Under the pieces are notes generated by a model that was given only the letters and a program-made list of their open reading frames with translations, searched no databases and was not told the origin of the DNA. The position numbers and the translations under genes are program-made. A stretch of DNA of 64,000 nt from Rosellinia necatrix (Eukaryota > Ascomycota > Sordariomycetes > Xylariales > Xylariaceae), in the NCBI GenBank assembly GCA_021209875.1, contig JAGYVD010000006.1, forward strand, positions 1,860,001 to 1,924,000. The letters run 5' to 3'. Shown in pieces: positions 46,277-58,142 of this stretch (within the stretch, counting starts at the first letter, position 1; the number at the start of each line of letters is the position of its first letter).

Positions 46277-46735
46277 CAACCGTCATGCTTCTACATTTAT
46301 AGTTGCATAGGTTTAGTAGATGGCTCATCTCACGATTGTCGCGAGGACGCGGCTTGGGAAAAGCAAGGTTTAGTTTTGGCGCGTATAATCTCCAGTGTTG
46401 CCTGGGCACGGCGATATAGTATTGGAGCCAGCAATTTGAGCGATATGAAGTACCTATAACGCCCCCCTTAAAACCTGACAATCGTTTTCTACATTCCGCG
46501 GTCGGTAGCGTATCATCACTAGTGACGAAAAGAGTATTCTAGACTGCTCTGAATTATTCGCGTCTGCGAGGTATCTGTCTAGCTTGCATCTGAAAACCTG
46601 CGCCTATTTTCATATTTTGGAAGCCGACACAAAAACCGATAAATGAACCGCTGCAGCATTCACCATAGGGAGGTTGTCATGAACAATGAAGCGGAGATCC
46701 GTAAATAAGACTCCACACCTACGCCAGTTGGTTCC
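46277..46735. other. Spacer between convergent genes
   Basis: 3' flanks of the GFA-fold and GMPPA genes. Nothing recognised. Confidence 0.5.
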
Positions 46736-48377
46736 TCACATAATGACCTCGTTGGCGACATCCTGCAGTTAAGTTAGCGAGCGTTCCATAGTGCAGCACG
46801 ACGTAGGAGGGGGGACCCACCCTCTTGAGCTCTTTGAAGGGCAGGCAGATGCAGTTTTGTACGCGGATCTCATCCCCGACACCGCACTCCTTGCCTAGAA
46901 TAGTGATACTCTGTACCTTGACACCGTTCTTCACGACGCTAGTACTATGGCTAGTAGCGGGGGTAGGAGTACCTTCCACACGAGCCCAGGCACCCACTCG
47001 GCTGTTCCAGCCAACGATTGAGTAGATGACGCACGCGTCATGCTTGATCTCGGCATCCTCGAGCACAATCGACTCCTTGACGCGAGCACCAGCTCCGATG
47101 ATGGCACGAGGACCGATAGATACGTTGGGACCAAGCTTAGCGGTGGGATCAATCTGGGCGGAAGGATGGACGAAGACAGGTGGTATAATATTAGGCGATG
47201 GCTTAGCCAGCTCTTCGGAGCCGGTCTGCTGGGCTTGTTGTAGGTATAGAGCGTTAGCCGGGACAGCCGAACCTGCCGTCTTGATCTGACGCCAAAAGTC
47301 TTTGGTCTCGTGGACGAAAAATTGCTTGCTGTCGGCAAGGTCACTAAGTATGTCTTGCTCGAGGCGAATGACTTCATTTTTCCGCTCCTCGTCCTCGTCG
47401 GCCATAAAGCTCGATTCGAGGTTCTCTGATGATGGATACGATAGAAGGCGAGGGCGATCTGTCCTTCGCTTGATGGCGCTCCTGATGCTAGGGAAAATGG
47501 CATCGACGCTAAAGAGGTAGACACCACAGTTGATCAAGTTGGAGATTTGACTCTCGGGCTTCTCGACGTAATGCAGCACACGACGGGAGTGCTGGTCCGA
47601 GACGATGCAACCAAAGTTGGTGGCAGCATCCTGGCTTACGCGAGTACCCAGAATAACAGCCTCGGCGTCCTTGTCGTCGAAGAGTTTCGCCATCTCGTTG
47701 AGGGGGAAAGAGCAGCACACGTCCGAGTTGAGGACAAAGATGCGTTCGGGGCGGCCTTTGAGGATGGCATCTCGGAAGTGGTACAGGCCACCGGCGGTGC
47801 CTAATGCCTGGTATTCGCGAAGGTATTTGATTGGGAGGTTGGGGAATTCGGTGGCAGCCTCCTTAATGAAGTCTTTGAAGACGGACTCGTCGTAATAGCC
47901 GATCATGCACACCTCTTGAATGGAGGGTACTTTGGCAACCGCGGTCAGACAGTGCCAGATGATGGGGTGGCCGGCGACATCGAAGAGGGGCTAATGGAGG
48001 GTGTTGCCAGCGTGAGTATCTCGGTATTGCAAGGCAAGAGCTTCGGATTGGGAGGGCAGGACGCTGGGACTCGGGGCCCGGCTCACCTTTGGAACATCTA
48101 AAGAGAGAGGTCGGAACCGCGTGCCTCGTGAAGGGCCACCGACCTATCGATCCGAGTCAGCCAACGAGCCAGAGCTACGCAGGACACATCCAGTGACAGA
48201 TCCACAGATCCGGCTCTTAGCATCTACATGTACACAAACATCGCGACAAGTAGACCGGGTGGTGGGGTTTTTGGAGACGATGGGCAGGGAGTGGGCTCAT
48301 CTACGCACCAGGATGATAGCTTTCGTGTCCTTGCCGGCAGCGCCATTGGCTTTCTCGCGGTGTGGCACTTGGAGCAT
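46736..48377 (-). CDS. Mannose-1-phosphate guanylyltransferase alpha-type (GMPPA)
   Basis: Exons 48377-48309, 48143-48087, 47990-46821 and 46762-46736 give 440 residues. The first two short exons complete the nucleotide-binding start: KAIIL joins VGGPSRGTRFRPLSLDVPK, which joins PLFDVAGHPIIWHC. The GGP-x-x-GTRFRPLS form is that of the A type, unlike the GGxGTRLRPLT of the catalytic B type. A nucleotidyltransferase domain (to about 290) is followed by left-handed beta-helix hexapeptide repeats (PTAKLGPNVSIGPRAIIGAGARV). The last exon supplies DVANEVIM. In animals GMPPA is a regulatory partner that binds GDP-mannose and restrains GMPPB; a similar role in cell-wall and N-glycan precursor supply is inferred. 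Exon 1 ends with a GTGCGT donor; the start at 48377 is the nearest in-frame Met. Confidence 0.92.
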
Positions 48378-49095
48378 GATGAATCGGGGCACCCTGTACC
48401 GGAATGCCTTGTCTGCGTGCCTTGTCTGCGAAAGAGGGAGAGGAGATCCGGTGGGATAGAGGAAGACAGGAGAGAGGCGGTGATGGGAGGTTGAAGAGGT
48501 AGGCAGAGGAAGGTGTTCAAACGTTACAGTATCGATACTAGGTACCGATACTTTGTCTGGCCTAACCTTAGGTCGTGGTATCGCCACCAATCGTCGTGGG
48601 GTCCCTTGCCCAGCTCGATGCGACGCCCAAGGTACTTCCAAGGTTGTTTAGGTACTTTGTTCCCAGTTGGAATGGAGGGGCACACCTTTGTGAGCGCAGC
48701 TGCTGCACCACTCCTGTACCTACATGTGGGGTTAATTTGCCTTAGTGATTGGTTGGAGTCTTTTTGCATTGCCTCTGAGAGAGGGGGCCGGGGACAGGGA
48801 CAGTTTCATAAGATAGGTAGCACTAGCGACCCAACAAGTACCTACCTACCTACCTCTATATGTTTGCTCGACACGGGGTCGCATCCTGCTCGCAGATACA
48901 TAGTCTAGGTAGTCTGAGTAGTAGGTGGTTTTGTACTCGAAATTAAATGAAGAGAAGTTTTTAAAGGCCCGAGATGCTGGTATCACGTGCTTGGAATAGT
49001 CATGATCTTCATGGTTGTCTCTTTTCTACCCTCTATATCTTGGCCCAAGACAACACAATCAAGGACAGCTATAACAATGACTGCCTTTGACCATC
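48378..49095. other. Spacer between GMPPA and PRE9
   Basis: Contains TACCTA-rich blocks (48650-48660, 48838-48854) and the GMPPA promoter. No gene supported. Confidence 0.5.
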
Positions 49096-50029
49096 TCACT
49101 TGTCGTCAGTACTTTCATCCTTAGCCAGATCATGCTCTTTGAGCAGCGCCGTAATCTCGTCTGCGCTCCAGAGTCGCTGGTAGATTTTGCCATCCTTTGT
49201 CTGTCCCACGGTAGCAAACTCGACTGGGCTATATGTTAGCGATCAAGCCACCCCATGATATTTGTTCTTTGGGTTCATGTTTGCGCTTACTCTTCTCGCT
49301 ACTCAACTTTGTTGAGTCCATCGTCTTACTGAGCACCTTTACGGCCATGCCACAGGCCTCCTTCAACGTGCAATCCTCCTTGTAATCTTGCTTCAATAAA
49401 CTATCTGCACTAGCCTTATTTGCGCCGGCACTTGTAGCTTTCCAGCCGCCGTAGTTGCCTGACGGATTGCTAAGGTAGAGCTGGAACTGTCGTTGCGGAT
49501 CCCACCCCGCATAGATAAAGGAGACACCGAATGGCCGCAGACCGCCGTGTTGTGTGTAGCCTTGCTTGAGGTCGCATAGTCTCCGCACAAGCTGCTCGCA
49601 GGGGATATCTTCGTTGTAGGTGAGGAGGTATCGTTGGGCGGCCTGCCGGGCGTAGTTGATGAGGATGTTAGCATCCGACGTCATGCCAGCTACGGCGCAG
49701 ATCATGTTACTGTCCCGGTCAGTCGGCTTGCACGTCGAAATCGCCTGTGCGGAGAGTTTGAGCTTACTCGTTCAGAATGTAGAGCTTCTCCGCCGATGTG
49801 TCTTGCTCCAGCAACTTCGATGTTACTTTGCGCTCCGCTGCTAGGACGATGCCATCTTTTGCCAGGATACCAATCGCGGTACCTGCATGGGAAATAGCCT
49901 CCAACGCATATTCGACCTGGTAAAGACGGCCTTCGGGGGAGAATATGGTGGTCTAACCCAACGTTGTCAGCTTGCAGACACGGAGGATAGCTAATCCAAG
50001 CTTACTCGCGAATCATAACGGCGAGACAT
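49096..50029 (-). CDS. PRE9: 20S proteasome subunit alpha3 (Pre9/PSMA4)
   Basis: Exons 50029-50006 (8 codons), 49952-49768, 49709-49291 and 49223-49096 give 251 residues, the usual size. Exon 1 encodes MSRRYDSR and joins the alpha-subunit signature [19 protein letters not shown]. The closest known match is the alpha3 subunit: [46 protein letters not shown] and [18 protein letters not shown]. The last exon adds [16 protein letters not shown] and an acidic/lysine tail. It forms part of the outer gate ring of the 20S core in cytoplasm and nucleus; in yeast it is the only non-essential 20S subunit. Donors are GTAAGC in all three introns, an unusually uniform set. PACE-like promoter elements were not identified. 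Confidence 0.97.
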
Positions 50030-51742
50030 GATGGGCGAAGCAGCCGCAACAGGACGATAAGGCTAGATTGAAGTAGTGAAACCGCCTGGGTTCTGTGGTG
50101 AGTTTTCTGTATAGTTGGTATTACGAGAACAAGGACGTCAAATCGTAAAGTTGTTGCCTATGGTAAATAGTTATGGGGAGGGCGTTGTTTGAGTATTTGG
50201 CGTGTACTTGTGAAGCTAGTTTGCGGGTAGGTAAGTAGGTAGTCATGCCTACAGTGGGTGTGGGAGGGAAGGCTGACTTTCCACCAGCAAATAAAGACGG
50301 TGCTTGTAGCTGCTGGATTAGCTAGGCAAGAGCTTGGACGCGTACAGTTGATTGCTACCTGGCCTTCCTGGGTTAGGTGCATTCATTGATGCAGATTGGC
50401 TTAGGTACCTGTAGCAGCTGACTAGGTATGCTACTTACTTAAGCAGGGCGTTCCCGATGGTATAAGATATTCATGGCCCAAGCTTCTTGTTGTATGTGCC
50501 AGGTACCTACTTAGGTTAGGTAGGTGTGCACCATAGTGGACAGGCCGCTTGATACACCTCGGGTCAAAATCTTACAGCTATTTAAGGCAACACATTATAT
50601 AGTTACCAATTGTTATGATCCAGAATATTAATCTATTTATCCTCATTTTCGTTTAGTTTTAATTATTCGCTATGTTTTCTCATAATCCTCCGGCAGAGAG
50701 TAAACTTATCCTGCCCAGTTGCTCAACCAGCAGGTGCTTCCAAAATCCTGTGGGTAACGTGGGGTTAACTATCAGGTACATACTACCTATCTAATTATCC
50801 CCGGTCTTCTGCTTCTGGCCTACATACCGATGTTAGTTGGTACATACTACCTATCACTACCTACCTATCTATCTTAAGTACCTCTCCACACTCTATCAGA
50901 TAGGCTTACAATAACTACCTACTTACCTACCTAGGTAGTAGTTATTCACGACCTACGAAATGCGGGTCTAGAAGACCTGTCAATGCCCCGCCCTTTATCC
51001 AGCCTGCGGCTCCTATTGGCCCATTTTGCAACCGTCGCGCCATCTACCCCATCTTACCATTTTTCCCATCTTCACCTTCCCAACCGACCTGCTTGACATG
51101 CTGCACCCTTTCCTTCACCTCCACAACATTCCGGCTTCAAGGAATCGCGACATCAGCACATATCCACAACACCAATCCCGCAACGCTGCGATCCAAATAG
51201 CAGTTGTCGCACCGTTACCAACTGTCCACTCTCTTAGAAGCTATTTGCAGTTAACCTGCAGGTCCGTCCTCGACTGAGTGAAAAGCTGGCTTTTTTTTTG
51301 GCATAGCCAGCACGCGACACACCGTGACATCTTAACGCCAGATCTGCAATTCCCCTTTCCGCGCAAGTTTGAGCCGAGTCGCAAGGATCCCTTCGATCTC
51401 TTTCGGCTTCCGCGAAGGCTTCACAACCCCTACAACTACTTTCCCGCCCGGCCAGGAGTTGGAGCAGAGCAGGGCTGGGTCTTTGGGTATCGGGGAAATT
51501 TGCATGAAGACGTACCTTAGTTGATGATCTGTGGCTCTTTGCCTCTTCAACCTTTCAACCTTTCGTCAGACCGTAGTCCAGCTGGGCATTGTAGAAGATA
51601 TGAGTGTTTGAATTCCTTGCATATCACCCACCGCAATTCACCGTAGCCAGCACTGTTGCGCCGCGTTTCGTCAGTTTCACGCGACATCAATAAACCCACA
51701 CTCTAGTTGCACTGAGCAGGTCAAGCACCGTCGTCAATCAAC
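50030..51742. other. Divergent promoter region between PRE9 and the BYE1-like gene
   Basis: Dense TACCTA/TAGGTA motifs at 50225-50240, 50400-50530 and 50775-50940, including a longer inverted repeat at 50910-50946. Pyrimidine-rich sequence near 51040-51140 fits a fungal promoter or leader. Open frames at 51026-51520 are unrecognised. Confidence 0.5.
50910..50946. repeat. Inverted repeat with CCTACCTAGG core
   Basis: Arms aataactac (50910-50918) and gtagttatt (50938-50946) are exact reverse complements and flank a core of the TACCTA type. It lies in the divergent PRE9/BYE1 promoter region. Confidence 0.65.
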
Positions 51743-54607
51743 ATGTCTGGTAAGCGCACTACCCACGAGAGCACCGTCCGCAAGAGCCGTGTGGCCGATA
51801 CGTCCACATCTCGAGCGGGGAAACCATCTCACTCCCCCGAAGCCTCTATCCCCCACTATGAGCCGCGTCTAGCAGGGCCCGGGACGGGACAAACATCAGG
51901 CATGGCGGATTGTCTAACAGGCATACCCTCTACAGGTGAACCAGAACCCCGCCGATCGGTTCGCGCCACCAAAGGCCAGCACACCAAAACCTTCGATCAG
52001 CTCGAGAATGGGCCCGAGCCCCCGAAGCGACGCCAAACCAAGAAGGGCACCAAGAAAGCCGCCGAGAAGGAAGACAAGCATGAAGAGGACGAAGAAATCA
52101 TCCGCTGTATCTGCGGCGCGACTACACAAGACGATGACGACGCGAACGAGCCCTGGATCGCCTGCGATAAGTGTGGCGCCTGGCAGCATAACGTCTGTGT
52201 GGGCATGAGTGTTTTCACAGAAGATCTAACTAAGGATTACTTCTGTGAGCAATGCTCGCCACAGGACCACAAAGAAACGCTGGAGGCGATGAAAAGGGGC
52301 GACAAGCCGTGGGAGGACCGACGCCAGAAATATGAGGATGAAAAGAAGCGCAAGAAAGGAGGCAAGAAAGGCAAGGGGAAGCGTGTCAGCGACCACAAGG
52401 AACGTGCATCGCCAAGCGCCACGAGTACTAAACCCAAGACATCGTCGCCGCCGCCAGAGGTGAAGAAGGAGGATTCCGCACTAGAGCCTCCATCTAGGGG
52501 GAAGCGCAAACCGCAAGACCATCCCCAAGGCCCAGCCACCAAGCAACGCAAAGTGACTGAGAGCCAACATACCCCTGTGTACCCCAAATATTCCGCCCCT
52601 AATGATCTCCCGGAGTCTATACAGAAGCTCGAGGGCACAAGGAGGCAAGCCGCGATGGCTGTGCAGAAGTCACTCGACAGTGCCATCGACCAGGCCGAGA
52701 AAAAGAAGCTATTCAGTCTTCCAGAGGGCTGTGCAAAGAAAGACCTCTCCGAACGGTTGGCTATCGAGATTGAGCGCGCATTCCAAGACACCCACCCCAG
52801 CTCCTCTCAAAATGCAGCACAGCTCCGAACGTTGGTGTTCAGCTTGAAAAACAACGTCGAGCTTGCCGTTCGAGTGCTCAACCGCTCCCTTCCCCCTCCC
52901 TCGTTTGCGGTGATGAGTGGTGAGGAGCTTGCGACAAAGGAGCTCCAACGTGAAAATGCCGAGATGAAGGCTCGTGCTGATAAACAGTCCACTCTTGTGA
53001 CTGATGATGGGCCTCGTGTGCGACGTACGCATAAGGGAGAAGAGGTGATAGAACCAGAAAGCTTCTCAGTAGGAATGGACGATGGCCCGTCACAGCTTCG
53101 ACAGCAAGGCATTCGAGAAGCTGCAGAGACTAAGGCCGTGGGCTCGGGTACAAGTTCAAGATCGAGTGCAAGCGCAAGCACAGGCGCCGCGGTTGGCCCT
53201 GGAATAGAAGCAGCAAGCGCTGAGAATGAAAAACCAGCCGCCGCTCGCCGAACGTCTTCTGGACCTCTACGAATCAATACGCAACAGTCACAATCACCTA
53301 AGCCATCTGACTTTGACCTCGGCAAAGTCTTTTCAAGCGTGCGGTCTCCATCCGCTCCACATCAGCGAAAGGCTTCTACGCAAATTCGATCAGGTGGCCC
53401 AGGGGACGATCCTGACGTGGATCGACTACTACAGGATGATGGCAACGAATCTCCCCCATATTCACCTACCGAAGACATCGACCCAGATGTAATTTGGCGC
53501 GGTCCGTTGACCATGACAAACTTGGCAGATATCCCTACCATTGCTAAATTTGTTGGGGGAGCAGATCTGAGCAAGGTCAGGGGCATTGCCTGGAAGGATC
53601 TAATCCCCCCTCTTCTCAGTGTTTGCGGGCGTATACCAGAAGAGAAGGCGGTGCCATACCTTTGCGGCCTAAGATACAATAATCAGGTCGATTTGGTGAT
53701 AACGAGCCTTGCTCCCGCCCATCCCAATAACGAGACGGATCGAAACCAGTTTGCGGGAGTTATAGAGTACTTCACAGGCAAGAAACGGTATGGCGTAGTC
53801 GGCGAACGAAAGCTCGGTAACGTGCGCGATACCTACCTCATACCTGTATCAGAGGGTAGTGGGCCAATTCCAGAGCCTATGCAGAACATAGGCGATCATC
53901 TGATCCCAGCGGTGAGAGCCGAACCGATGTTGCTCCTCGTATTTGTTGTCCGAGACGAAAAGCAACATCCGTTGCCCATGGAGCAATCCGCACAGCAGAG
54001 CCAAGCCAGTGCCCCGTCTCACGCCACACCAGTACCACCGCCCAAGCACCCGTCGATATCAGGCCCTTCTTGGTCCCCCGCCACGCCTCAGGGTCCATTT
54101 AGTAACTCCAGTCTAGCACCTCCGCAATACAGCCAGACACCAATTCCTCCCCCAAAAATCCCGGGTCAACCTGTCCCAGCCGTGGCTCCCCAGCCACGCC
54201 CGACACCACCGGCCATCGCGGCTCAGCCTAGTGCTCCTCCCCCCCAAAGTCTCAATCAAGACCCTAATATCAACGCCATGAGAGCAGCACAAGCCGAGGG
54301 CGAAATGAAGGCCCGGCAGGTACTCGGCCCGCTTTTCGGTAGCTCTACTGTCACCTTCCTTCTACCACATGCAGCCCGTATGAAGGAAGGCGAATGGAAC
54401 GCGGTTCGGCGATGTTTAGAGCGAGATCCACGAGCCCGCGACGATCTCCAACTTCTCAGCAAGCTCCTGACCGAGGAGGGCAATGCCAGGAAGAACGCGC
54501 CCTCACCCCAAACGAACACCCCTTCGCCTGGTGTCGTGCAGACGACACTTGCAGCCGCGGCTAATCCTGTGCCAGAGGCAGCACCGGCACCTCAACCAAA
54601 AGTTTAA
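51743..54607 (+). CDS. Bye1-like transcription factor with PHD, TFIIS-central and SPOC domains
   Basis: Preferred model: exon 1 is 51743-51749 (ATG TCT G) and exon 2 is 51936-54607, giving 892 residues. The 186-bp intron has a GTAAGC donor, a TCTAAC branch point and a TACAG acceptor. It is a multiple of three and lacks stops, so an unspliced reading gives a 954-residue protein. Domains in the spliced numbering: PHD finger at about 58-111 (IIRCICG, then WIACDKCGAWQHNVCVG and CEQC); TFIIS central domain at about 238-358 (RRQAAMAVQKSLDSAIDQ); SPOC at about 519-682 (VIWRGPLTMTNLADIPTIAKF). A Pro/Gln-rich region follows. In yeast Bye1 the PHD finger reads H3K4 methylation and the TFIIS domain contacts RNA polymerase II. 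The same nuclear elongation role is inferred here. Confidence 0.93.
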   Translation: MSGKRTTHESTVRKSRVADTSTSRAGKPSHSPEASIPHYEPRLAGPGTGQTSGMADCLTGIPSTGEPEPRRSVRATKGQHTKTFDQLENGPEPPKRRQTKKGTKKAAEKEDKHEEDEEIIRCICGATTQDDDDANEPWIACDKCGAWQHNVCVGMSVFTEDLTKDYFCEQCSPQDHKETLEAMKRGDKPWEDRRQKYEDEKKRKKGGKKGKGKRVSDHKERASPSATSTKPKTSSPPPEVKKEDSALEPPSRGKRKPQDHPQGPATKQRKVTESQHTPVYPKYSAPNDLPESIQKLEGTRRQAAMAVQKSLDSAIDQAEKKKLFSLPEGCAKKDLSERLAIEIERAFQDTHPSSSQNAAQLRTLVFSLKNNVELAVRVLNRSLPPPSFAVMSGEELATKELQRENAEMKARADKQSTLVTDDGPRVRRTHKGEEVIEPESFSVGMDDGPSQLRQQGIREAAETKAVGSGTSSRSSASASTGAAVGPGIEAASAENEKPAAARRTSSGPLRINTQQSQSPKPSDFDLGKVFSSVRSPSAPHQRKASTQIRSGGPGDDPDVDRLLQDDGNESPPYSPTEDIDPDVIWRGPLTMTNLADIPTIAKFVGGADLSKVRGIAWKDLIPPLLSVCGRIPEEKAVPYLCGLRYNNQVDLVITSLAPAHPNNETDRNQFAGVIEYFTGKKRYGVVGERKLGNVRDTYLIPVSEGSGPIPEPMQNIGDHLIPAVRAEPMLLLVFVVRDEKQHPLPMEQSAQQSQASAPSHATPVPPPKHPSISGPSWSPATPQGPFSNSSLAPPQYSQTPIPPPKIPGQPVPAVAPQPRPTPPAIAAQPSAPPPQSLNQDPNINAMRAAQAEGEMKARQVLGPLFGSSTVTFLLPHAARMKEGEWNAVRRCLERDPRARDDLQLLSKLLTEEGNARKNAPSPQTNTPSPGVVQTTLAAAANPVPEAAPAPQPKV

Positions 54608-57600
54608 ATTTTGTACTTTATGTAGTACCCAAACGTCTGCAAACGTACATAGGTTGTTGTTCGCATTTGCTTTTGTATGATACAAACTCGACAACTCTTC
54701 CATGCCAGATTAGCTGCTGGCGTCTATACCCGATCCACAAATTAAGTAGTGGAAATACAAGAATTTCAAGCCCGTTAGTAGGGCGCGACCTCATTTACAT
54801 GATGCGATGGCTTTTTGGGTAATCCCCAGAGCAAACTCGTACCCTATGTGCCTCAAGTCCAGTACTATCACCACTCAATCATGATTAACTATCATGACTG
54901 GTATGTAGCATTGCGCCTCAGCGTCATTCACGCCGAAATTGGTTTGAAATAAAATATTAAGTTGCAATGGTTTGGATTTTGCCTGACATGGCTAGTAGAA
55001 TACGGAAGGTTATTTCTTGTAAACATAAGGTTTCGATTCCCAGATTACTTCACGGGGCCTCAGCGGAAGCAAATAAAGGAGATTCCACACAAAGTTCACG
55101 CTGCTGGTCCCACTATAGCAATATAAATATGAACTCATCAGACACCCCCGCCTACCACTAGAGCCGCTGGCCGTAGAAGGCTTGATACACGTGCGGCGGT
55201 AATCCCTGGGCCTTTATGCTGTGATGCTATGCTAGAAAATATGTTGAGCAACCATTGCGTCACTCTAGGCAACCCTCGTAACCGTTTGTCACTCCATACT
55301 TGAAACACCGTGGATGCGGCTCCAGGTTTCGTACCACATCTGCCCCCCCTTTGTACGCCCCAGACAGTGTAACGTACCCGTGCGACATGTTCATGGCCTA
55401 CTTGACGTGTAGGGGAAATAGCAAGCTTGGAATATGCTTGTGTACCTATAGTGCCCTCACGATTTCCCTAACGCGCCCACAGCTCGGGATTCTAAGTTTT
55501 GGTTTTTTATTCACCCCTACTCAGCAACTTAATAGTAAGTAATAAGAAATAAAATAAAAAATAAAATAGAGGTAAGAGGTGAAGGGGATAAAATACAGGA
55601 AAGAAAGAGAGGGGAAAGGAAGAAAATGCTAGGTTAGATGTGCTATAGCATTCGTGACTATTTGTACTATTTATATATAACAAGGCAGCTCATTGAAAAA
55701 AACAGTTTAGCAGCTGTTAGTTATCCGTTTCTGATTTTACGGTTCTTATTCATTATTTATCAACCACATGTATCCTAAGTAGTCCAATAATTACCCAAAT
55801 TTAACATTAGAACCCAAGCTATGGGTTCCCTCAGATTTCTACAGTATAGCCAATCCGTACCTAAACTAAGGGGATGGCCAATATCCGGGGGCCCGGCCGC
55901 TACTAGTTAACTAGCCATCAAAGAACAAATTATCCCTTATAGAAGGATGCCACCTGGCGGATAAACAAATCAATGCCTTCCGACATCAACACCCGATGCT
56001 GTGTCAGCACGATCCAAGAATCCCGTGACCGCCATACTTACACCGCCCACATGGAGATCCTGTCGAGCACTTACCTAGTGGTCCTTTTAAGTTTGGGTGG
56101 CGCCAGTCAGAAGTTATGTCGCCAAAAAGCATCCCTCAAGTGGAAAGTACGTTATAGTTATAGGTGTATTAAAAAAAAAGGAAGGTGTCGGTCCAGTGCC
56201 GTACTTAAGCTGGCTACTTGGATGGCTGGGGCCTATGCATCCATTTCCGATACAGCGTCTTTTTTGCACTCCTAATTTCTCCTTCTTTGTGCAAAGTACA
56301 AGGCTTACATGACCAGCGCGGAACGAGATCGCCGAATTCATATGATATGGGGAAACATGCGACCGGTAAGGATCCCAAATGTGCTTCTCGGGTAATGATG
56401 GATTTGTAAGACACCGCAAGCATGTCTTGATTGAGGAATAACGAAGTACGCTCCTCGGAAAAGGCGAGCAGCGGCAGCATACACGCGGCGCCACGCGAGA
56501 GGTGCAACCGAACGCACAGCTGCATACCGACTTTTGTTGCAGCGAGTCATAGAACAAGAGCTCAGATTGGATTACTCACGTGGGATCCTCGGCCATGTAG
56601 TGTTGGAATGCGTCGCTGCAGATGTTTATCGGAATCAGAAGCCTTCTATCGCCGTCCTTTGTTCCTAAAGGCTGGGGGAAGAACCTGGCAGCTCATGCCT
56701 CCCATTTTTGTGGTGTTTAATTGTGCGTGTCCTTATCATGGCGAACCGTCTCCCGGTCTCCGGCACGCGAGATTCTCACTGATGACCACCTTACGGTCGC
56801 GTTGGTCGTTGGTCCAATCTATTCTAGGCCATTGCTGCTGTAGACACAAGTAAGATGTATCTCCAGCATACGAGAGAGACACCCCGAATACTGCAACGCT
56901 TACTCTACGTGACGACGTGACATCACAAGATTAGATCCAGTGTCTCTCTTAGCATGTCGACTATCGGGATTACGTCGAATGGTTAAAGCGGCAGCTCCGG
57001 AATAACCATCATCCAGGATCGTCAGCCAACGCCCGGATCCGAGCTTCGTACCAAGATTCGACCTCGCCGACTAATACATACGTACATACGACATACGTAC
57101 ATTTGTACATATATACATACATACATACGTACATAAAAGATGTGGGTAAGTACGTATCTAACCCACTATCCCAGCGCCAAGTCAATCCATACTATACTAA
57201 GCCGGTCTTCGACGCCCCCTCACGCGCGCCACGGCGGAATCGTATGGCCCTGAGCCTGCATGGCAAGCGGTCCATCCGCCTGACACGGCCTCTGGCGCCT
57301 CCACGTGGATGGGCTCGCCGGGCCCGGGAAAGAGGTGGCGGGCAGGGCAGAATCGCCTCCCCTCTCCTCTCCCCGTGGGCAGGGCAGACTGGATGGCGTG
57401 CAGTGCGTGCGGGCGGGCGGTGTCCGGATCTCCGCGAACGGGAGGATCCCAGTAACTAGCTGTCGGTCGGGTTTTATCGAAGTCCCATGGCGCAGGTGGA
57501 CAATAACAATAACAACGACAACAACAACAACGGCATCAACTACAAGTGGTTCGATCTAGGGCAGGACGTGCCCCGCCGCCTTGCAACCAGCAATTCCGGA

Positions 57601-58104
57601 GGGGCTCCTCACCGATTTATGAGCAGGCAAGTGAAGCGGTCTTCTCGCCCTCCCCCCGCCCCTCTCTCTTCCCCCCGATCAGCGCTTGTGCCGGATTAGG
57701 GACGGCGCATTTGCGGGCCCGGAAGGGGGACGTGGCATTTGCGGGGGAGTCTTTCCATGCCCCTCCGTCCCCCCCGTCTCATTGGCGGCGAAGAGGTCTG
57801 CGTTCTGGACACGCCACGGGTGAGATCGATCCCCATCCCCCCCCCGGCCCCCGGATGTCATGCCGCCCGGCGGTGGCGCAATGCGATGCGTGTCCCAGCG
57901 GTTCCTAAAGGGGGATCGACCCGGATTTTACCCCGCCGTCTTCACGCCATATGTAGGTATGTTGTTATCCATTGACCTCTCAGATGGGATCCGGGGTCAT
58001 TTAAACCAAACCGCCACCGCTTCCCTAGGCCGTTTTCGCCATAGTTCGTTTCGCTCGCTCGTTCGTTCGTCGTCCGTCTCTCGTCAGATCCGTGTTTGGA
58101 CCGC

Positions 58105-58142
58105 GTGGGCGTGGGCGTGGGCGTGGGCGCGGGCGCGGGCGC
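58105..58142 (+). repeat. (GTGGGC)n / (GCGGGC)n microsatellite
   Basis: About six hexamer units that drift from GTGGGC to GCGGGC. In-frame translation gives Trp-Ala or Arg-Ala runs, so it is unlikely to be coding. Confidence 0.85.

Noticed and set aside
44978..46310. Long open frames on both strands over the GFA-fold gene
   Set aside because: GC-driven shadows; only the 44993-46276 frame has the paired Cys zinc motifs.
55025..55045. Possible tRNA B box (ggtttcgattcc)
   Set aside because: The T-loop sequence has an extra base and no matching A box or acceptor stem is nearby.
56097..56312. Plus-strand frame with a hydrophobic centre near poly-A
   Set aside because: Short, no family, in an AT-rich spacer; a transposon remnant was considered but no terminal repeats or transposase motifs were seen.
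57487..57699. Asn-rich small open frame
   Set aside because: Low-complexity AAC repeats followed by Pro/Ser-rich leader-like sequence; no evidence of a gene.
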